Shown here: piece after piece, positions 35,072 through 44,396 of the stretch
Layout of the letters: each line of letters opens with the position of its first letter
Numbering within the stretch: position 1 is the first letter of the stretch
Source of the DNA: Leptothrix sp. (in: b-proteobacteria)
Lineage (GTDB): Bacteria > Pseudomonadota > Gammaproteobacteria > Burkholderiales > Burkholderiaceae_C
Assembly (NCBI GenBank): GCA_013822685.1
Contig: PNKV01000002.1
Span: 328,231 to 392,230 of the forward strand
DNA length: 64,000 nt
Direction of reading: 5' to 3'
Notes under the pieces: generated by a model
Database searches by the model: none
The model's input: only the letters and a program-made list of their open reading frames with translations
What the model was told of the DNA's origin: nothing
Translations under genes and position numbers: made by a program

Positions 35072-35922
35072 GCACTGCCCCTGAGTGCATACCGCGCGTT
35101 GAACCAGTTCATCAAGGCGGCGGTCAGCAGAGAGAGTGTGAGGTAGACCGACATCATCACCAGGATGCATTCCACCGCGCGGCCGGTCTGGTTCAGGGCG
35201 GTGTTGCCCACCGACACCAGATCGGGGTAACCCACGGCCACAGCCAGCGAAGAGTTTTTGATGAGGTTCAGGTACTGATTGGTCATGGCTGGCACCATGG
35301 TGCGCAGGGCCTGGGGCAGCACCACGCGCAGCATCACCTGGTGGGGCAGGGCCCCCAAGGTCAGGGCTGCCTCGCTCAGCGACTTGGGCACCGACTCCAG
35401 CCCGGCCCGAACCACTTCGGCCACGAAAGCCGCCGTGTAGGTGACCAGGGCCATGAAGACGGCTAGGTACTCGGGTGTGACGGTGGCCCCGCCCGTGACG
35501 CTGAGCCCATCCTGCGCAGGCAGGCTCCAGAACCAGCCACTTTGATCTGCCGCCAGCCAGGGGAAACTCAGCCCGCCTTTGCTCAGCGTGACGCCGGACA
35601 CCCCGCTCAAGGCCAATGTGGTGTCCGGCAACCAATCCAGCAGCAGGAAGTACCACATCAGCAGTTGCACCAGCAAAGGCACATTGCGCACCACATCGAT
35701 GTAGACCTGGCCGGCTGTCCTCAAGCCCGGATGCTTGGATCGACGCGACAAGGCCACCAAGGTGCCCAGCACCGTGGCGAACACCAACGCCGGCAAAGAC
35801 ACGCGCAAGGTGTTGCCCAAACCCACGGCCATCGCGCGCCAAAGCGGTTGGCTGGCGTCATACACCAGCAGCCCCGTCTCGCCGATGCCAAAGCCCGCCG
35901 GCTGGTTCAAAAAATCCAACAT
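35068..35922 (-). CDS. Polar amino-acid ABC permease, AapQ/BztB-like
   Basis: A 284-residue permease that should pair with the next gene. Features: GLGNTLRVSLPALVFATVLG, YIDVVRNVPLLVQLLMWYF and the EAA loop in EAALTLGALPHQVMLRVVLP. The central periplasmic insert (about 100-150) is characteristic of AapQ/BztB. The ATG at 35922 overlaps the substrate-binding-protein stop region, so translation is probably coupled; an upstream start at 35967 would lie inside that gene. A non-cognate ATPase must be recruited because none is adjacent. Confidence 0.9.
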   Translation of the reverse strand: MLDFLNQPAGFGIGETGLLVYDASQPLWRAMAVGLGNTLRVSLPALVFATVLGTLVALSRRSKHPGLRTAGQVYIDVVRNVPLLVQLLMWYFLLLDWLPDTTLALSGVSGVTLSKGGLSFPWLAADQSGWFWSLPAQDGLSVTGGATVTPEYLAVFMALVTYTAAFVAEVVRAGLESVPKSLSEAALTLGALPHQVMLRVVLPQALRTMVPAMTNQYLNLIKNSSLAVAVGYPDLVSVGNTALNQTGRAVECILVMMSVYLTLSLLTAALMNWFNARYALRGSA

Positions 35923-35924
35923 GG

Positions 35925-36962
35925 TCAGCGAATGGGCGGCACGTACATCAAGCCGCCCTGGCTCCACAGGCGATTGGGCCCGCGCGGCAACTTCAGCATC
36001 GAGCCTGCGCCCACGTTGCGCTCATACACCTCGCCATAGTTGCCCACGGCTTTGACGATGCGGTAGGACCAGGCCTTGTCCAGGCCCAAGAGCTTGCCCA
36101 TGTCTTCGCCCGTGCCCACAAACCGCTGGATCGATGGCGAGGGGCTGGCCCGAAAGCTGTCAATGTTGGCTTGCGTCAAACCCAGCTCTTCAGCTTCGAT
36201 CATGGCGAACACCGTCCACTTGACGATGGCAAACCACTCGTCGTCACCCCGGCGCACCAAGGGGCCCAAGGGCTCCTTGGAGATCAACTCGGGCAAGATC
36301 ATGTAGTCCTCGGGGTGGGGCGCTTCCTTGTTGCGCACGATGGCCAGGCCCGACGCATCGGTGGTGTAGGCCTGGCAACGCCCTGAGAAGAACGCTTTGA
36401 AGGCCGCCTCGAACGAGTCATAGACCACGGGCTTGAAGGGCACGCCTTGCGAGCGGGAAAAGTCCGACAGATTTTTCTCGGTGGTGGTACCCGATTGAAT
36501 GCACACCTGCGCATTGCGCAATTGCTTGGCGCTGATCACCTTGAGCTTCTTGGGCACGAGGAAACCTTGGCCATCGTAGTAAGTGACCGCCGCAAAATGA
36601 AAGCCCAGTGAGGCGTCGCGGGTCAAGGTCCAGGAGGTGTTGCGCGAGAGCAGGTCGACCTGGCCTGACTGCAGGGAGGTGAAACGCTGCTGCGAGTTGA
36701 GCGGCACAAAGTTGACTTTGTTGCCATCGCCCAGCACGGCGGCGGCCAAGGCCCGGCACACGTCCACGTCCAGACCGGTCCAGCGCCCTTTGCTGTCAGG
36801 CGCCGAGAAGCCGGCCACACCAGTGCTCACCCCGCACTTGACCTGACCACGCTCACGGATGGCGTCCAGCGTCGCGCCTGACCAGGCAGGCGTGCTAAAA
36901 ATTGCCAGCAGGGCGGTCGTGCCTGCGGCCCGGCTAAAGCGGTTCCATGTCATCCAGCGCAT
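35925..36962 (-). CDS. Amino-acid ABC transporter periplasmic binding protein, AapJ/BztA-like
   Basis: A 345-residue periplasmic solute-binding protein of family 3. The signal peptide is about residues 1-28 (AAGTTALLAIFSTPAWSGA). Mature features are VKCGVSTGVAGFSAPDSKG, WTGLDVDVCRALAAAVLGD and the disulfide-type Cys pair of the AapJ group (KCGV and VQVC-like AQVCIQSG). Relatives bind broad-range L-amino acids such as Glu, Gln and Asp. It is the first gene of a three-gene set followed by two permeases but no ATP-binding subunit. Confidence 0.92.
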   Translation of the reverse strand: MRWMTWNRFSRAAGTTALLAIFSTPAWSGATLDAIRERGQVKCGVSTGVAGFSAPDSKGRWTGLDVDVCRALAAAVLGDGNKVNFVPLNSQQRFTSLQSGQVDLLSRNTSWTLTRDASLGFHFAAVTYYDGQGFLVPKKLKVISAKQLRNAQVCIQSGTTTEKNLSDFSRSQGVPFKPVVYDSFEAAFKAFFSGRCQAYTTDASGLAIVRNKEAPHPEDYMILPELISKEPLGPLVRRGDDEWFAIVKWTVFAMIEAEELGLTQANIDSFRASPSPSIQRFVGTGEDMGKLLGLDKAWSYRIVKAVGNYGEVYERNVGAGSMLKLPRGPNRLWSQGGLMYVPPIR

Positions 36963-36998
36963 GCGCCAAGGATACGTGAGGAACCTTGGCCTCGCAGT

Positions 36999-37631
36999 TC
37001 AGTCGTTCTTGCACCGCGCGCTGTAGTTCGACTGGAAGTTCACGAAGTCGTTTTTCTGGCCTTCGGTCATGGTGTCGAACTGGCTGCGCTTGCCGTGGAG
37101 GATGCGCAGCATCTCGTTGCAACGCTCGCGCTCCCTTTGGCTGAGTTCTTTCCGGGCTTGTTTGGCCTGCTGTTCGGCTCGCCGGTCCTGCCGCTCCTGG
37201 TCGCGCTCCTTGTCCAGGGCACGGTAGGCGTCGCTTTCGTCCTCGCTGCACTTGCTTTGGTATTCGGACCGGAGCTGGTAGATGACGTCTGAACGCAAGC
37301 CCCTTGACGGCGCAGTTCGTATCGCGTCGTTGAGCTGGGCGCAGGCTGTGCTCAGGTAGCGCAGGTGCTCGGGGGCTTTGGCAACCGAGGGCAGGTTGTA
37401 GCTTTGGCCCCGCATAGGCATGGGATTGGAATTGCTCGACGGCCCCATGGCGGTGAACTTTTCTTGGCGTTTTTCGGCGCGACAGGGCTTGTCAGAGACG
37501 TACACCGAACTGCCGTTGTAGCAGCGGTACATGCCAGCACCGGCCGCCAGGCCCGCGTGCCCGGCAACTAGGATCACGGCCAGCGCGCGAGCGGCACCCG
37601 GCACCAAGAAGCTGCGGTTTGACGTTGCCAT
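36999..37631 (-). CDS. Secreted DUF4124-like protein with coiled-coil tail
   Basis: A 210-residue protein. A signal peptide of about 32 residues (AARALAVILVAGHAGLAAGA) precedes GMYRCYNGSSVYVSDKPC, which matches the DUF4124 pattern (Tyr-Lys/Arg-Cys...Gly...Tyr-x-Asp-x-Pro-Cys). The second half is a charged Gln/Arg/Glu-rich helix likely to form a coiled coil (about 125-165), then more Cys residues. Function unknown; DUF4124 proteins are envelope proteins. The ATG at 37631 places the signal peptide at the N-terminus, so the ORF beginning at 37673 is trimmed. Confidence 0.72.
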   Translation of the reverse strand: MATSNRSFLVPGAARALAVILVAGHAGLAAGAGMYRCYNGSSVYVSDKPCRAEKRQEKFTAMGPSSNSNPMPMRGQSYNLPSVAKAPEHLRYLSTACAQLNDAIRTAPSRGLRSDVIYQLRSEYQSKCSEDESDAYRALDKERDQERQDRRAEQQAKQARKELSQRERERCNEMLRILHGKRSQFDTMTEGQKNDFVNFQSNYSARCKND

Positions 37632-37682
37632 TTCCCTGGCACTCCCTGAAAAGTTATCCACCTGAAAACGCACCCAGCTTAT

Positions 37683-38168
37683 TCACTTGGCCTTGCAGTT
37701 GATCGGCAAAAAAGCCGGGGCGACGTCGGTCTTGTCCGCGCCCTTGAGGGTCATCTTCTCAGGTGCCTCGGCGTGGCCGCAAACCCAGGTGACCGGAACG
37801 ATCTGCGCGTCTTCGATCACGGCGGGGCGCAAGGTCAGGACCTTGCCTTTGATGGCCCCGTTCACCCGGTTGCCAAAGGTGATGTGGATGGCGCCATCGG
37901 CCACGGCAACGCTGCTGACCACGTTGTTCACGATCTTGTCGGCGCTGGGCAAGCCTGCCGCGGTGTTGTCCGCCGGCAGCACCTTGGTCATCGCCCACGA
38001 GGCGGCCACCGGCGGTTTGGCAATGGCCGCCAGCGCGACGCCTTCGGCAATCTGATCCTTGATGATCTTGCCCTGGTAGCTGGGCATGGCGATCAAAGCC
38101 AGGATGGCCATGATTGCGATCACGACCATCAGTTCGATCAGGGTGAAGCCGCGGTGAGCCTGGGTCAT
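37683..38168 (-). CDS. Type IV pilin-like protein
   Basis: A 161-residue prepilin. The leader MTQAHRG is followed by the cleavage site G|F and the hydrophobic helix FTLIELMVVIAIMAILALIA with the conserved Glu5. The C-terminal pilin domain ends with two cysteines (TWVCGHAE and PINCKAK) that would form the D-region disulfide. It resembles major pilins such as PilA of beta-proteobacteria. The start is set at the ATG giving a seven-residue leader; the longer ORF to 38273 is rejected. No other pilus assembly gene except pilZ is in the window. Confidence 0.88.
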   Translation of the reverse strand: MTQAHRGFTLIELMVVIAIMAILALIAMPSYQGKIIKDQIAEGVALAAIAKPPVAASWAMTKVLPADNTAAGLPSADKIVNNVVSSVAVADGAIHITFGNRVNGAIKGKVLTLRPAVIEDAQIVPVTWVCGHAEAPEKMTLKGADKTDVAPAFLPINCKAK

Positions 38169-38406
38169 GGGGTAGCCGTCCGTCGCATTGGGTGGTTGCC
38201 CATTGTGCCAAGCCTGCGGCGTGGTCAGTGCTTTGAATTGGCAGGTGACGATTCCGTCACGGATATCCACCAAAGTTGAGCGCGCAAGTGGGGATTGAGG
38301 CTGCTGGGGCTTCAGGCAGGCGTGGCGTTGACCGATAGCCCCCCATGGCTCATTTTTGCGTCACTGGATTTGCTTTGGCCAACAAACCGCTGCGGGGAGC
38401 GCTCAG

Positions 38407-41400
38407 GTGAAACTGAGAACCGTTTCGCACAGCATGTTCCTGGGCGTCATCCTGGCCTTGATGGCCAATTTTGCGTTCCTGGTGCTGATCCGGTCGGCTT
38501 TTGAAACCATCCCACAAGTCGCCTTGCAGCGCGAGAAGACCACGCGTGCCTTGGAGCAGTTGCGGGCAGAAACCGATCTGCTGCGCCGATTGGTTCGCGC
38601 CTACACCGCCACGGGCGATGTCAACTACCTGCTGACCTACTACGACATCTACGCCATTCGCCAAGGCGAGAAGGCAGGCCCCGGCACCGACGACGTCAGC
38701 GTTTATTGGGAAGACGTGATCGCCAAGCGCAAGCCACATGCCTTGTCTGAAAAGGGCGCACGGGCTTCCTTGATGGACCGCATGAAGGCGCTGAACCTGA
38801 GCCCCGCCGAGCTGGCCTGCCTGCAGCGCGTGATGGTCGCCACCGAGCATCTTAAAAAGACCGAGCAGGTGGCATTTGCCGCCACACAAGGCCTGTACGA
38901 CGCGAAGCACGAGGTGTTCGTGTCGGAAGGCGAACCCAACCTGGCCTACGCCACCAAGCTGGTCTACGCCAAATCGTATGAACAGGATGGTGCTGACCTG
39001 ACTCGTGCCATTGCCGACCTGACGCGCCTGGCCAATGCCCGGACCGAGGATGCCGTCACGCAGGCGTCCACCCGGGTATCGCGTTTCATCGCCTTGGCCG
39101 TGGCCGTCGATTTTCTGCTCTTGCCTGTGATGGGCGCAGCGCTGTTGGTGATGCGCCGTCGCGTGCTCCAACCCATCAATGCGCTGAGCGCCCAAGCGCG
39201 TGCCTTTGCCCAGGGTGACTATTCATCTCGCGGCAACCCCCGATCGCATGCAGTTAGGGAGGTTTACGCGCTGGGCGTCACGATGGACACCATGGCGCAG
39301 TCCATTGAGGAAGACTTGGCCGCTCGGGCGCAGGTCCAGGCCGATTTGCAGGCCGCGCGCGACCAGGCCGAATCGGCCACCAAGGCCAAATCGCTTTTCC
39401 TGGCCAACATGAGCCACGAAATCCGCACCCCGATGAACGCCATCATCGGCATGACCCACCTGGCCCTTCAAACACCATTGACTGACCAGCAGAAGGACTA
39501 CCTGGACAAGGTGCTGTCGGCATCCCAGATCCTGCTGGGCGTGATCAACGACATCCTGGATTTCTCGAAGATCGAAGCCGGGCGCTTGTCTCTGGAGCGG
39601 GCGCCCTACCGGGTGGAAGAAGTGGTGGGCAATGCCCTGATGCTGGTGCGCCAGAAGGCCCAGGAGCGTGAGATCGAGCTTCTGTGTGAGTTCACCGACC
39701 CGACCTTGCTGAGCGATGCCGGCGTGGTGCAGGGCGACATGCTGCGGGTGGGCCAGATCCTGACCAACCTGCTGTCCAACGCCGTCAAGTTCACGCACAG
39801 CGGGCACGTGAAAGTGAGGGTGGGCCTGGACGACCGCGAGGGGGCCCAAGCCACCTTGCGCTTCGAGGTCTGCGACACGGGCATCGGGATGAACAGCGAG
39901 CAGCAAAGCCGCTTGTTCCAGGAGTTCACACAGGCCGACGACAGCACCACGCGGCGCTACGGCGGAACGGGTCTGGGCTTGAGCATTTGCCAGCGCCTGA
40001 CCACACTCATGGGCGGACACATATCGGTGACCAGCCAGCATGGCGCCGGCTCTGTTTTCACCGTGACCTTGCCTGTCACTTTGGTGCTCGACCCTGCCTT
40101 GCTGCCCGCATCGCTCCCGCCCGTCCCGATCGACACCTTGCGCGTGCTGATCGTGGATGACCAAAGTGACACCCGAACCTCGATGGCGGGCCTGCTGACC
40201 ATGATGGGCGTGGGAATGCATGCCGACGGCGAGGGCAAAGGGCTGGTCGCCACCGCAGAAAACGGCGCCCAGGCCCTGGCCATGGTCACCGCTGCCAACG
40301 AAGCCGGGCACCCGTTCGACATGGTGCTGCTGGACTGGGTCTTGCCCGACATGGGCGGTGCCGAGGTCACCAGCCGATTGCGCCAAGCGCATCCGGGCTT
40401 GGACGTGGTGGTCATCTCGGCCTATGGTTGGGACAGCCTGCAGGCCAACGCCACCCAGGCCGGGGCCGACGCCTTCTTGCCCAAACCCATCCTGCCCGAT
40501 GCCCTGCGCGGCCTGTTCGGCAAGTTGACAGGCATCGACACCTCAGCGGGCCATGCCGAACCGTCGCCAGATGCGGCCATCAGCCTGGACGGCCTGCGCG
40601 TTTTCCTGGTGGAAGACAACGCCTTGAATCAGCAATTGGCCACCGAGCTGCTGAGCCGCCGCGGTGCCATCGTCAAATCCGTGGACAACGGTTGCGAAGC
40701 CGTTGAACACCTTCGCATGAGCGGCCCCACCGCCTACGACGTCGTGCTGATGGACCTGCACATGCCCGTGATGGATGGCCACGAAGCCACCCGCCAGATC
40801 CGGGCCGATGAGCGCTTCCGAGCCTTGCCCATCCTGGCGATGACGGCCCACGCCCTGGACGAAGAGCGCGACCACTGCCTGGCCATTGGCATGCAGGACC
40901 ACATCAGCAAGCCACTGGAACCCCGGAAGCTGTATGCCACGCTGGCCCGTTATCACCCCCTGAACAAGATCCCCTCGGCACGCATCGAACAAGCTGTTTG
41001 GCCAAGTGCCACGGCCGGCAGGCTGCCTCATGCCCCAGGCCTGGACTCGCGCCAGGCCCTGGCCAGGCTGGAGGGCAACCTGGGCCTGTATGTGCGCGTG
41101 TTGAAAGGCTTTGTCGACCATGTGATGACTGGCGGCACGGCGCTGGCCACCGCCGCGCAAGCGCAAGACTGGGCCAGCCTGGCGCGTGAAGCGCACACGC
41201 TTCGCGGTTTGTGCGCGACCATCGGTGCGAACGACATGGCGCGCCTTTGTGCCGAACTGGAAAGGGCGGTCAAGCTGCAATCGGTCGAGCGGGCCGACTC
41301 GCTGGTGGGCGTCTTGAAGGAGGCCACAGAGGCCCTGTTGCTGGCGCTGATCCCCCAATTGCAAGGCGACGTGGCGCCCACACTGGCACCACCAGCCGAC

Positions 41401-41619
41401 GTGGACGCCGAAGCCATCCAGGCGCAAACCCAGGCGCTCGAACGCCTGGTCCATGACAGCGACAGCGCGGCGATCAGCCTCTGGCGCAACCAACGCAAGG
41501 TGTTCATGAATGCATTCGATCCTGTGATGTTCAGCCGGCTGGACACCGCCATCGAGGGCTGCGATTTCGACGCGGCCCTGGCTTTGCTTCAAGAAAGGCT
41601 CGACGATGTCATCCAGTGA
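38407..41619 (+). CDS. Hybrid sensor histidine kinase (HAMP-HisKA-HATPase-REC-REC-HPt)
   Basis: A 1070-residue membrane phosphorelay kinase. Transmembrane helices near 10-30 and 227-249 enclose a helical periplasmic sensor of about 195 residues without a PAS or Cache signature. HAMP follows, then HisKA with His337 in MSHEIRTPMN, an N-box near 455 and G-boxes CDTGIGM and GGTGLGLS. REC1 has phosphoacceptor Asp643 (LLDWVLPDMG), REC2 Asp783 (LMDLHMPVMDG), and HPt His930 (AREAHTLRGLCATIG). The start is a GTG with GGGGAG upstream; an ATG at 38356 is less well placed. The gene overlaps the HD-GYP regulator by 14 bases. Confidence 0.92.
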   Translation: MKLRTVSHSMFLGVILALMANFAFLVLIRSAFETIPQVALQREKTTRALEQLRAETDLLRRLVRAYTATGDVNYLLTYYDIYAIRQGEKAGPGTDDVSVYWEDVIAKRKPHALSEKGARASLMDRMKALNLSPAELACLQRVMVATEHLKKTEQVAFAATQGLYDAKHEVFVSEGEPNLAYATKLVYAKSYEQDGADLTRAIADLTRLANARTEDAVTQASTRVSRFIALAVAVDFLLLPVMGAALLVMRRRVLQPINALSAQARAFAQGDYSSRGNPRSHAVREVYALGVTMDTMAQSIEEDLAARAQVQADLQAARDQAESATKAKSLFLANMSHEIRTPMNAIIGMTHLALQTPLTDQQKDYLDKVLSASQILLGVINDILDFSKIEAGRLSLERAPYRVEEVVGNALMLVRQKAQEREIELLCEFTDPTLLSDAGVVQGDMLRVGQILTNLLSNAVKFTHSGHVKVRVGLDDREGAQATLRFEVCDTGIGMNSEQQSRLFQEFTQADDSTTRRYGGTGLGLSICQRLTTLMGGHISVTSQHGAGSVFTVTLPVTLVLDPALLPASLPPVPIDTLRVLIVDDQSDTRTSMAGLLTMMGVGMHADGEGKGLVATAENGAQALAMVTAANEAGHPFDMVLLDWVLPDMGGAEVTSRLRQAHPGLDVVVISAYGWDSLQANATQAGADAFLPKPILPDALRGLFGKLTGIDTSAGHAEPSPDAAISLDGLRVFLVEDNALNQQLATELLSRRGAIVKSVDNGCEAVEHLRMSGPTAYDVVLMDLHMPVMDGHEATRQIRADERFRALPILAMTAHALDEERDHCLAIGMQDHISKPLEPRKLYATLARYHPLNKIPSARIEQAVWPSATAGRLPHAPGLDSRQALARLEGNLGLYVRVLKGFVDHVMTGGTALATAAQAQDWASLAREAHTLRGLCATIGANDMARLCAELERAVKLQSVERADSLVGVLKEATEALLLALIPQLQGDVAPTLAPPADVDAEAIQAQTQALERLVHDSDSAAISLWRNQRKVFMNAFDPVMFSRLDTAIEGCDFDAALALLQERLDDVIQ

Positions 41620-42703
41620 AGCGCAGGCCCACACCCCGACCATCCTGGTGGTGGATGACGCGCCCACCAACCTCACGCTCCTGGCCGGTCTGCTCGACAA
41701 GACCTACCGCGTCAAACTGGCCTCGTCGGGCCCCAAGGCGCTGGAACTGGCCAAGCGCTCGCCGCCTGATCTGGTCTTGCTGGATCTGATGATGCCGGGC
41801 ATGGATGGCTACGAGGTGTGCCAACGCCTCAAGCAAGATCCGCGCACCAGCCATGTGCCGGTGATCTTTTTGACGGCCATGCAGGAGCCGGAAGACGAAA
41901 CCCGAGGCTTTGAAGTGGGCGCGGCCGACTACATCCACAAGCCCATCAGCCCATCCGTTGTCAAAGCCCGCGTCAAGACGCACTTGCAGAACAAGGCCTT
42001 TCACGACTACCTGAACAACCGCAACGCCAAGCTCCAGACCCAGCTGGAAACCCAGATGGCGCAGCTGGACCGCCTGCGCGATTCAACGCTCTTCATCATG
42101 ATCTCGTTCGCCGAGTTCAGAGACGAAGACACCGGCAACCACGTCAAGCGCACCCAGGAATACGTTCGGGTGCTGGCCACGCACTTGTGGGGGCAGGGCC
42201 TGCACCATGACGTGCTCAATCCCGACAGCATCCAACTGATTGCCAAGTCGGCGCCGCTGCACGACATTGGCAAAGTCGCCATTCCTGACAGCATCCTGCT
42301 CAAGCCCGGCAAGCTGACCACGGAGGAGTTCGAGGTCATGAAGGGCCACCCCTTGCATGGCTGGGACATGCTCAACCGCGCAGCCTTGCGCATGGGTGAA
42401 GAGACCGACTTCCTGGCCTACGCCATGGAGATCGCCCGCTCGCACCACGAAAAGTGGGACGGCTCTGGCTACCCGGACGGCCTGCGTGGCCAGGCCATTC
42501 CCTTGTCGGCCCGGTTGATGGCCGTGGCCGATGTGTATGACGCACTGATCAGCCGTCGCCCCTACAAGGACCCATTCAGCCATGAGGTGGCGATGAAGTT
42601 CATTGACGAAGGCCGCGACAAACACTTTGACGGCGACATCGTGGACGCCCTGCATGCAACACAAGCGATGTTCATCGACATCGCCAGCCAGTGGAAAGAC
42701 TGA
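41606..42703 (+). CDS. HD-GYP response regulator (c-di-GMP phosphodiesterase)
   Basis: A 365-residue two-domain regulator. The receiver domain (about 10-125) has Asp60 in LLDLMMPGMDG and the Lys in HKPISP. The HD-GYP domain (about 160-355) has the HD pair His219-Asp220 (LHDIGKVAIPD) and HHEKWDGSGYPDGL at 280-293. It should degrade cyclic di-GMP when phosphorylated by the preceding hybrid kinase. Its ATG overlaps the kinase 3' end, and the porin gene begins one base after its stop, so the four genes form one operon. Confidence 0.95.
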   Translation: MSSSEAQAHTPTILVVDDAPTNLTLLAGLLDKTYRVKLASSGPKALELAKRSPPDLVLLDLMMPGMDGYEVCQRLKQDPRTSHVPVIFLTAMQEPEDETRGFEVGAADYIHKPISPSVVKARVKTHLQNKAFHDYLNNRNAKLQTQLETQMAQLDRLRDSTLFIMISFAEFRDEDTGNHVKRTQEYVRVLATHLWGQGLHHDVLNPDSIQLIAKSAPLHDIGKVAIPDSILLKPGKLTTEEFEVMKGHPLHGWDMLNRAALRMGEETDFLAYAMEIARSHHEKWDGSGYPDGLRGQAIPLSARLMAVADVYDALISRRPYKDPFSHEVAMKFIDEGRDKHFDGDIVDALHATQAMFIDIASQWKD

Positions 42704-42704
42704 C

Positions 42705-43958
42705 ATGAAAGCAACAAAAGCCCTCTTGCGGAAAGCCTCGGCCCTGGCGCTGATGGTTCTGGTAGCCACGGTGGCTCAAGCGCAAGACTTTTCCTACTCA
42801 GGCTTTGGCACCATTGGCGCTGCCATCTCCAACAAGGACTACCGCTACCAGCGCTTCGTCGATTCTGACGGCACGCTCATGCGGGACACCGTGTTGGGCG
42901 CGCAGCTTGATGTTCAGTTCACCCCAGAGCTGTCTGCCACAGTGCAGGGCAAGCTGGCGCCATCGGCCCGCAATGATGACGACTGGGACCTGACCGCCAG
43001 CTGGGCATTCGCCTCATGGCGGCCCAACAACGACTGGCTGCTGCGCGTGGGCAAGCTGCGCATTCCCTTGTACCTGTCATCCGAGAACCTGGACGTGGGC
43101 CAAAGCTATGACTTTGCCCGCCTGCCCACCGAGATGTATTCCATCGCCCCCACGACCGACGTGACCGGGCTCTACATCACCCGCAACTGGACCATGGCCG
43201 ATTCGGAACTCGGCCTGGATGTCTACAGCGGTGAAGCCAAGGTCTGGGTTCGGCTGAATACCCGCGACAACGGGACCGTGTTCAACAAGTACGACACCCG
43301 GGTCACTGGCGCCGTGTTGACTTGGCGCGCGGAAGACACCATGTTGCGGCTTGGGGCACACCATGCCACCACCCGCCCCAATGGCGGCCCGCTCAACCCG
43401 GTCACCATCCAATCCGTGCCTACGCTCTTTGGTCCAATTTACATGCCCGATGGCATCACGCCCCAGATCAGGAACGACATCATCACCGTGGGCATTGACC
43501 AGAAGCTGTCAGGCAACTGGCGGATCATGTTCGAGGCCGAGCGCAATATCCAGCACGACACTGACCTGGGCGCCAACACGGCGGGCGGCTACATCGCCAT
43601 CTTGAAAACCATGGACAAGTGGACACCCTATGTGTCGGCTTCCGTGCTGAAAACCGTTGGAGCCCCAGCAAAGGCGCATGCAGCACTCAGCCAGGCGTCC
43701 TTGCCAGGCTTCGTGCCTGACGCCGACAAGATCAACGCCGGCCAGCGTGTGTTTGCCGACAGCATCCCCTTCTACGACCAGCATTCACTGGCCATCGGCG
43801 CCTCCTATGCCCTCACGCCGCACAGCAAGCTGAAGGCCGAATGGCTGCACACCTGGGTGGGCAAGGGCTCGGCCATGATCGACTCGCCCAGCGGGGGCCC
43901 GGCGGTGGCCGACAAAGGCATCGATGTGCTGTCCATCAGCTACAACTTTGCGTATTAA
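42705..43958 (+). CDS. Outer-membrane porin-like protein
   Basis: A 417-residue protein with a signal peptide (LALMVLVATVAQA, cleaved near residue 27) and strand-rich sequence with alternating hydrophobic residues. It ends in SYNFAY, an outer-membrane C-terminal signature. The early stretch FSYSGFGTIGAAIS is porin-like. Which solute it passes is unknown. It is immediately downstream of the HD-GYP regulator and upstream of the small periplasmic binding-like protein, a grouping that suggests the sensory system monitors or controls an uptake path. Confidence 0.8.
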   Translation: MKATKALLRKASALALMVLVATVAQAQDFSYSGFGTIGAAISNKDYRYQRFVDSDGTLMRDTVLGAQLDVQFTPELSATVQGKLAPSARNDDDWDLTASWAFASWRPNNDWLLRVGKLRIPLYLSSENLDVGQSYDFARLPTEMYSIAPTTDVTGLYITRNWTMADSELGLDVYSGEAKVWVRLNTRDNGTVFNKYDTRVTGAVLTWRAEDTMLRLGAHHATTRPNGGPLNPVTIQSVPTLFGPIYMPDGITPQIRNDIITVGIDQKLSGNWRIMFEAERNIQHDTDLGANTAGGYIAILKTMDKWTPYVSASVLKTVGAPAKAHAALSQASLPGFVPDADKINAGQRVFADSIPFYDQHSLAIGASYALTPHSKLKAEWLHTWVGKGSAMIDSPSGGPAVADKGIDVLSISYNFAY

Positions 43959-43967
43959 GGAGTGCCC

Positions 43968-44384
43968 ATGACACGCCTTAAATTCACCTTCGCATCGTTG
44001 CTGCTGGCCTTGGGGCCGCTGAGCCATGCCACCGACCGCATCGTGGTCATTGGCCACCCCAACGTCCACAAGATCGACCTGACCACCGTTCAGCGCATTT
44101 ACATGGGCAAGACCATCGAAGTGGATGGGGTGCGGGTGCGGCCCGCCAACGGCGCCCCCACCCTGGTGGCACGCCAGCGCTTTCTGAGCCAGTACCTGCA
44201 AACCGACGAGGACCAGTACGTGGCCTACTGGACGGTTCGCCGTTACGTGGGCAAGGGCACGCCACCCCAAGAGGTCAAGCAGACAGCCGAGATGATCGAG
44301 TTCGTGAGCAAGACACCAGGCGCCATCGGGTATGTTGATGAGGCGGATGTCTTGCCGGGGATGAATGTGCTGCTGAGAAAGTAG
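43968..44384 (+). CDS. Small PstS-like periplasmic protein
   Basis: A 138-residue secreted protein with a signal peptide of about 20 residues (LLLALGPLSHA) and a truncated phosphate-binding-protein fold. Typical pieces are VQRIYMGK, YWTVRRYVGKGTPPQEVKQT and KTPGAIGYVDEAD, which recur in PstS-like proteins. It is about half the size of true PstS, so it may be a single lobe with a sensory or adaptor role. AAGGAG five bases upstream selects the ATG at 43968. It is the last gene of the sensor operon. Confidence 0.8.
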   Translation: MTRLKFTFASLLLALGPLSHATDRIVVIGHPNVHKIDLTTVQRIYMGKTIEVDGVRVRPANGAPTLVARQRFLSQYLQTDEDQYVAYWTVRRYVGKGTPPQEVKQTAEMIEFVSKTPGAIGYVDEADVLPGMNVLLRK

Positions 44385-44396
44385 CGCTGAGCCTGA

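Noticed and set aside
34037..35842. 601-residue frame suggesting a fused permease
   Set aside because: Residues before the ATG at 35071 are an out-of-frame reading of the second permease and show no helices of the family; the two permeases are separate, overlapping genes.
37683..38273. Pilin start at 38273
   Set aside because: It would give a 42-residue leader before the prepilin cleavage site; the ATG at 38168 gives the normal short leader.
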